This document shows, piece by piece, positions 60,113-64,000 of a stretch of DNA of 64,000 bases. A program made the translations under genes and the position numbers. Location: assembly GCF_009184425.1 (NCBI RefSeq), contig NZ_WELG01000001.1, forward strand, positions 434,001 to 498,000. Direction: 5' to 3'. Under the pieces are notes generated by a model that worked only from the letters and a program-made list of their open reading frames with translations, made no database searches and had not been told where the DNA came from. This DNA is from Flagellimonas olearia (GTDB lineage: Bacteria > Bacteroidota > Bacteroidia > Flavobacteriales > Flavobacteriaceae). Numbering within the stretch: position 1 is the stretch's first letter; the number at the start of each line of letters is the position of its first letter.

Positions 60113-63100
60113 TTTTTGATATTTCTCGGTTGATTAATGATGCCAAAACGGACAACCGTAATTTTTCATTTCCTTTGAAGACCTTTTCAATTTCTGAAGA
60201 AATATTTTCAATGGCAACTTTTTGGTTTTCGGAAATCCTGATCATAGTTTCGGAATCTCCATTGTCTATTGTGGACAATCTTATTTTGATTAGATTCTCA
60301 CCTTCATTTGCTTCTGCTTTGTTCAAATCAACCAAATTATCCAATTCCTTGGTAATTTTCTTCAACTCGATTTTCAAAGTTCCTTCATCGGGGTCATTCA
60401 TTCGATCCAAGGGCTTATTTAGAATGGAATGGCTCAAAGCCATTAAGTATGAATCCCTGTCATTAAAATTGGAAGTAATTCTCCAATAGAAAGATTTTTG
60501 ATGAGCCTTTAGATGATGCTCTTTTATTTGAGCATATCGCTTTCTTATTATTTCTGAATACTCTTCAAAACCCACCTTTTTCCCTACAATCTCTTCACAA
60601 ATGAACGACTCTATTCTTAATAGTAGATTGGGGAATGAATTTTTAATCTCTTCAATATGATTTTGAAAATCAATAATATAATCTTCAAATAATTGATTGT
60701 CGGTCGAGAGCTCATTAAGGTTATACCCTAAGGCTATGGGCATCTTTTCAAAGAAAGTTTCTTCAGGATCGATGGCTTTGGCAATTGTTTCTCTTAATCT
60801 TATGGCCCGACCTGAAATCGTTTTTGTGGTCTTGGCGTACTGGTTTAAATTTTTGTAGAAAACCAATAGAGGTCTAATACTTTCGATAAAAGAATTATTG
60901 TCCAGGACTTTTAGATCATCTTGTTTAAGTAAGTACCTATACTTGTTAAATAGTTTAAGTCTTAAATCATTTAGAACAAAGCTCTTTACAAAGTATTCCT
61001 TTGGATTTCGAGTAATCATGTAAAGGATGTGCTCATCCACATAGGGTACAAAACCATTGTTATTGTAAAGAGCAAAATCTCCTCTCTTAATAAATAGGAA
61101 TGTCGGAATCCAAAAATCAATCACACCCTGTTTTAGCTTCATTGGGGCAGTGCTCAAAAGATCTTGAAATTCGGTAATGCACTTTCTTGTGCTGCGCGAA
61201 GAATCCAAAAACCGCAGTCCCATTCGCCACAAAGAATCAAAATTTCCCTTATCGGGTTCTCCCAACTGCCATTGCCCACTATCTTCTCTATGAATTCCCG
61301 TATTTTTTAAAAGAGTATAATAGATAGTCTTTTCGGCCGGCCATTTATCCTTCGGAAACCCCAAGTCTTTTTCATGATACCTAGTTACCAAACCGTTCCA
61401 AAAATTCTTTCTGGCAGAGGATATCGAACCTGAAACCTTATGCCTATTAATCAATTCACTATGTAGGGTAGGTGTGTCCGGATATACTCTATGGGCAATA
61501 TTTGAAAGTGCTTGGTTAAATTGTTGGCTAGAATTTATTTGGACGGCCTCACCATTATCAAACCAAGACACCTTAGTTGAGTATAGGCTATCCATCACAT
61601 AGTGATGCAATAGATTTTTATTGCTCCTGATAATGGTATTGAGTTCCCTTTTTGCCACACGGTCATTTTCATCTTCCATATTGCGAAGTACCTCCTCGGT
61701 TTTCTCAATTTCTTTTAGGGTGGTCGAAATTTCAGAGGTATTAGTAAAGTATCCATAGAGGATTGGGAGGTTCTTCTGTGTTGAGTTTGCCATTTCATCT
61801 CCCGAAAGCCTTTTTTCTGAGAAAATCAAATTGATAAACCCATCGATTTCATCTTTCGGTATATTGACTGCAGGTGTATTGGTTAGTTGAAACTTGAAGA
61901 GTCTTGGAGTGCCTTTACGATAGGTTTCAGCCTTTGCAATTTGTATTGAGAATTCAAAATGGGAATTCAGTTTTTTGAGGACATCGATTTCATCTATTCT
62001 GTTTTCGGCCTCCAGTATGGCACGTTCAATATCCAAGTCAGTGCCCTCGAACAATTTAAAGGATTGATCAAACTTACTGAACCGGACCACCTTGTTTTTT
62101 TCTAATGATCCTAATGTATTCTTAATGGTTGTTTTGGAAAAGTTTGGACTAAGATACTCGATAAAAAAAGCTTCATCCAGCCTTGACCCCGCTTTGGAAA
62201 ATATGGACAGCAGTCCCAATGATTTAATTAAAACTTCAGAAATTTTATGATCAATATCAACAATGCTTTCCGAGCGCTCTAAAGCTATTCTGATGGCAGA
62301 CCATCTATTGAAATCAGGATTGGTCTTGTCAATAATAAATGTGTAGAAATCATGATAGAGATAATCATATAAATCCGGTAGTTCAAATGCTTTTCCTTCC
62401 GTTTTAAATTGGGAGAAGAAAATGGAGTTAAGAAACGTAAAAAGCGACCGTTCATTTTGTCCATAACGTTGCAGGGAGGCGGCCAATACATACCCACTTA
62501 CTATACTTAGCGGATATAAAGAACTTTCAAGTTCTTTTAAGCTGTCTTGGGTAAGGGAAAAAAGGTTATGTCCTTTGATTAGGTCTAGGAAGCTATTTTT
62601 TGGTTCGGTTCCAGAATTTGATACCTTACCGGCCAAGAACAACAATTGTTCGATGGGTTCATTGAAGGGCAGGGTAAAAAAACGTCCTTGCACCTTTTTC
62701 CATTCATCTCTCTGTTCTTTGGAAAGCCCATTGGAATAAGAAAGGATATTTTGGTGGATAGAAGTAATCAAAACAATATCCCTGTCTTGCGCATTTACAA
62801 ATTCGGCCAGTTTCTGAAGAAAATAAACTTCTTGGGATGTGTTGTTTTGGACGGCGTACTCCAAATATTTGCCAAACTCATCAAGGATGATGAACAGGGC
62901 TCCATTCTTCTTCTTGACTTTATCATATTCCCCATAGATGGCATCAAACAATTTTTGGTTTCCCACAAAATCATGGGATACTGAAAATTCATCGTTCAAG
63001 GCATCGATAAGTGAACGATATTCCCCAATCAGTTTGATGACTCTAGATGTGCCATTAAAACTGCTTCCAAAGTATTTTTTATTGCCGGAAATGGACTTTT

Positions 63101-63287
63101 CAAGGGCCAATAAAAAAGAAGATTTCCCCGTTCCGAATGAGCCTACAAGGTTAAATGCCTTTTGGCCACGTTTTGCATTGTCGATTATCGAATCAAAGGT
63201 TTTTTCAGCATTCGGTGTAACGACGTAATCGAACTTTGAATCACTGTCCCTGATGATATTGGTAGAGGTATTGATGCTATACTCCAT
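60105..63287 (-). CDS. sspC: SspC-like large P-loop ATPase
   Basis: This 1060-residue protein has an N-terminal P-loop ATPase (Walker A GSFGTGKS at 49-56, Walker B ALFIILDEFGKYLEYA at about 130-145), followed by LITSIHQNILSYSNGLSKEQRDEWKKVQGRFF (in pieces: SIHQN and VQGRFFTLPFNEP), and long helical regions. The same N-terminal layout is found in several defence-system ATPases, including BrxC/PglY-type proteins, but the flanking DUF4007 and PAPS-reductase genes place it as the Ssp module's ATPase. It overlaps DUF4007 by 11 bases and the SspD-like gene by 8. Its role is to supply ATP-driven action during phosphorothioation. Confidence 0.72.
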   Translation of the reverse strand: MEYSINTSTNIIRDSDSKFDYVVTPNAEKTFDSIIDNAKRGQKAFNLVGSFGTGKSSFLLALEKSISGNKKYFGSSFNGTSRVIKLIGEYRSLIDALNDEFSVSHDFVGNQKLFDAIYGEYDKVKKKNGALFIILDEFGKYLEYAVQNNTSQEVYFLQKLAEFVNAQDRDIVLITSIHQNILSYSNGLSKEQRDEWKKVQGRFFTLPFNEPIEQLLFLAGKVSNSGTEPKNSFLDLIKGHNLFSLTQDSLKELESSLYPLSIVSGYVLAASLQRYGQNERSLFTFLNSIFFSQFKTEGKAFELPDLYDYLYHDFYTFIIDKTNPDFNRWSAIRIALERSESIVDIDHKISEVLIKSLGLLSIFSKAGSRLDEAFFIEYLSPNFSKTTIKNTLGSLEKNKVVRFSKFDQSFKLFEGTDLDIERAILEAENRIDEIDVLKKLNSHFEFSIQIAKAETYRKGTPRLFKFQLTNTPAVNIPKDEIDGFINLIFSEKRLSGDEMANSTQKNLPILYGYFTNTSEISTTLKEIEKTEEVLRNMEDENDRVAKRELNTIIRSNKNLLHHYVMDSLYSTKVSWFDNGEAVQINSSQQFNQALSNIAHRVYPDTPTLHSELINRHKVSGSISSARKNFWNGLVTRYHEKDLGFPKDKWPAEKTIYYTLLKNTGIHREDSGQWQLGEPDKGNFDSLWRMGLRFLDSSRSTRKCITEFQDLLSTAPMKLKQGVIDFWIPTFLFIKRGDFALYNNNGFVPYVDEHILYMITRNPKEYFVKSFVLNDLRLKLFNKYRYLLKQDDLKVLDNNSFIESIRPLLVFYKNLNQYAKTTKTISGRAIRLRETIAKAIDPEETFFEKMPIALGYNLNELSTDNQLFEDYIIDFQNHIEEIKNSFPNLLLRIESFICEEIVGKKVGFEEYSEIIRKRYAQIKEHHLKAHQKSFYWRITSNFNDRDSYLMALSHSILNKPLDRMNDPDEGTLKIELKKITKELDNLVDLNKAEANEGENLIKIRLSTIDNGDSETMIRISENQKVAIENISSEIEKVFKGNEKLRLSVLASLINREISKNE

Positions 63288-64000
63288 AATATTGTTCCAA
63301 AACTTTATTGGGTTCGATATCCTTTTTGACCTGTAGTTCTTTCACACCTGCTTCACTGCTATATATGATATCAGGAAATTTTTGTGCTATGGCCTGTAGT
63401 TTTTCTTCAAGTATATCCCTATTTAGACAAAAGGTATTACCAATTCCAAAATCATCACTGTAAAAGCTTGAGAAACTAATGGTAGAGGTGTAATTTGGGT
63501 GGGTGAGAATGCAATAAAGTAATATTTCTTCAGGTAGGTTTTTCTGGTCATTGTTCTCGATGCGATATAGCGTTTTTGAGTTCCTGTTCTTGCCAACCTC
63601 CCTGAGAAGGCCCAATTCTGTCAATAACCCGCTGTAACCATCATCTATGTCATCGTTGGTGAATTGTCCGTACATTCTTTTGAATACTGAAAAATCCTTG
63701 GCCAGTATTTTTTCGTTTTGACCAGAGTGTAGGTCCTTAATATAGTCAATAAGGTTTTCTTGGGTGAATTCTGGCTTGACCTTTCTGAAATTATTGAATA
63801 TTATATAGTAAATCGATGAATGCCGTGTCATGCATAGTTTATAATGCAACAGATATAGTGTACCCTGATTCTCCAAGTATGGGTCCCATCCACCATCAAG
63901 AAACAATTCCTTGTACGGTTGTTTCAGTTCCATGGAATCATCATAGGCATCGAAGGATTTAAGCCAGAAGCGCATGGAGTTGACCATGTTCTTTCCTACA
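63277..64000 (-). CDS. sspB: SspB-like DUF4007 protein, 5' end cut by the window
   Basis: The frame is open to the right edge. Its first visible residues are VGKNMVNSMRFWLKSFDAY; in DUF4007 proteins the phrase (L)GVGKNMV..IR.W lies well inside the domain, so the Met at 63987 is internal and the real start is beyond 64000. About 240 residues are seen, with helical blocks (YYIIFNNFRKVKPEFTQENLIDYI, YTSTISFSSFYSDDFGIGNTFCLN). DUF4007 defines SspB, described as the DNA-nicking component of single-strand phosphorothioation (stated from memory). The stop overlaps the ATPase start by 11 bases (ATGGAGTATAG). Confidence 0.75.
   Translation of the reverse strand, partial: VGKNMVNSMRFWLKSFDAYDDSMELKQPYKELFLDGGWDPYLENQGTLYLLHYKLCMTRHSSIYYIIFNNFRKVKPEFTQENLIDYIKDLHSGQNEKILAKDFSVFKRMYGQFTNDDIDDGYSGLLTELGLLREVGKNRNSKTLYRIENNDQKNLPEEILLYCILTHPNYTSTISFSSFYSDDFGIGNTFCLNRDILEEKLQAIAQKFPDIIYSSEAGVKELQVKKDIEPNKVLEQYYGV

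Noticed and set aside
55471-64000. BREX type 4 (which also uses a PAPS-reductase-like protein and a large ATPase)
   Set aside because: No PglZ phosphatase or BrxL protease is seen, and the gene order DUF4007-ATPase-PAPS reductase fits Ssp better. Genes beyond the right edge could change this.
1-64000. CRISPR arrays, tRNA or rRNA genes, intact insertion sequences
   Set aside because: No regularly spaced repeats, cloverleaf-like segments or transposase genes were recognised on reading both strands; a dedicated search could still find a small RNA gene.

Overview
The window looks like the chromosome of a marine member of the Bacteroidetes, most likely a Flavobacteriaceae. Evidence is the SusC/SusD pairs, the ECF sigma/FecR pair, lipoproteins with Bacteroidetes-type lipoboxes, promoters with the TAnnTTTG -7 element, BfmA/MobB-type mobilization genes, and coding sequence of moderate to low GC. 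I see no tRNA, rRNA, CRISPR array or intact insertion sequence. Both ends cut a gene: a SusC gene on the left (5' end missing) and a DUF4007 gene on the right (5' end missing).

Layout. 1-4436: end of one SusC/SusD pair, then a terminator and a decayed copy of a GlxA-type regulator (4539-4880). 4995-24742: a second outer-membrane uptake locus. It has a divergent ECF sigma factor and FecR anti-sigma factor, then STN-type SusC, SusD, two paralogous PKD plus PQQ-propeller lipoproteins, a PafA-like alkaline phosphatase/phosphodiesterase, a BadF-type sugar kinase, two endonuclease/exonuclease/phosphatase-fold (EEP) secreted hydrolases, a DUF218-hemopexin protein and an SSS symporter. No glycoside hydrolase is visible; the enzymes suggest a phosphate ester or phosphodiester substrate. 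25052-34273: small regulators and enzymes (Crp/Fnr with a matching palindrome in front of an NTF2/SDR pair; an ArsR/SRPBCC operon with two operator-like sites; VOC and DinB proteins; GlxA). 35641-43394: an AraC-type regulator and a set of minus-strand small-molecule genes (cupin, DUF3237, PLP decarboxylase, PhzF, acyltransferase, Dabb, LysE exporter, methyltransferase). Three transcription units here share an 18-bp motif at a fixed 18-nt distance from the -7 element. 44057-48836: a mobilization module (SSB, RadC, BfmA, DUF5712 relaxase, TraG coupling protein) with no integrase in the window.

48857-64000: a defence island. The strongest element is a tightly packed minus-strand operon in the order DUF4007 (SspB-like), large P-loop ATPase (SspC-like), PAPS-reductase/DndC-like sulfurtransferase (SspD-like). 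This is the order of the Ssp single-strand DNA phosphorothioation module; an SspA-type cysteine desulfurase, if present, lies beyond the right edge or elsewhere. The operon continues directly, with no gap, into a protein joining a MORC/Hsp90-type ATPase to a histidine kinase (H-box HELSQP) and a receiver-domain protein with an unknown C-terminal domain. Facing it is a plus-strand pair: a second GHKL/MORC-type ATPase and an HTH-HNH-like-NB-ARC-TPR protein resembling an animal or plant NLR. The working idea is a phosphorothioate-based anti-phage system whose sensing/effector arm is a phosphorelay-like ATPase pair rather than the SspE nickase. Whether these genes equal the described SspFGH set could not be decided from sequence alone.
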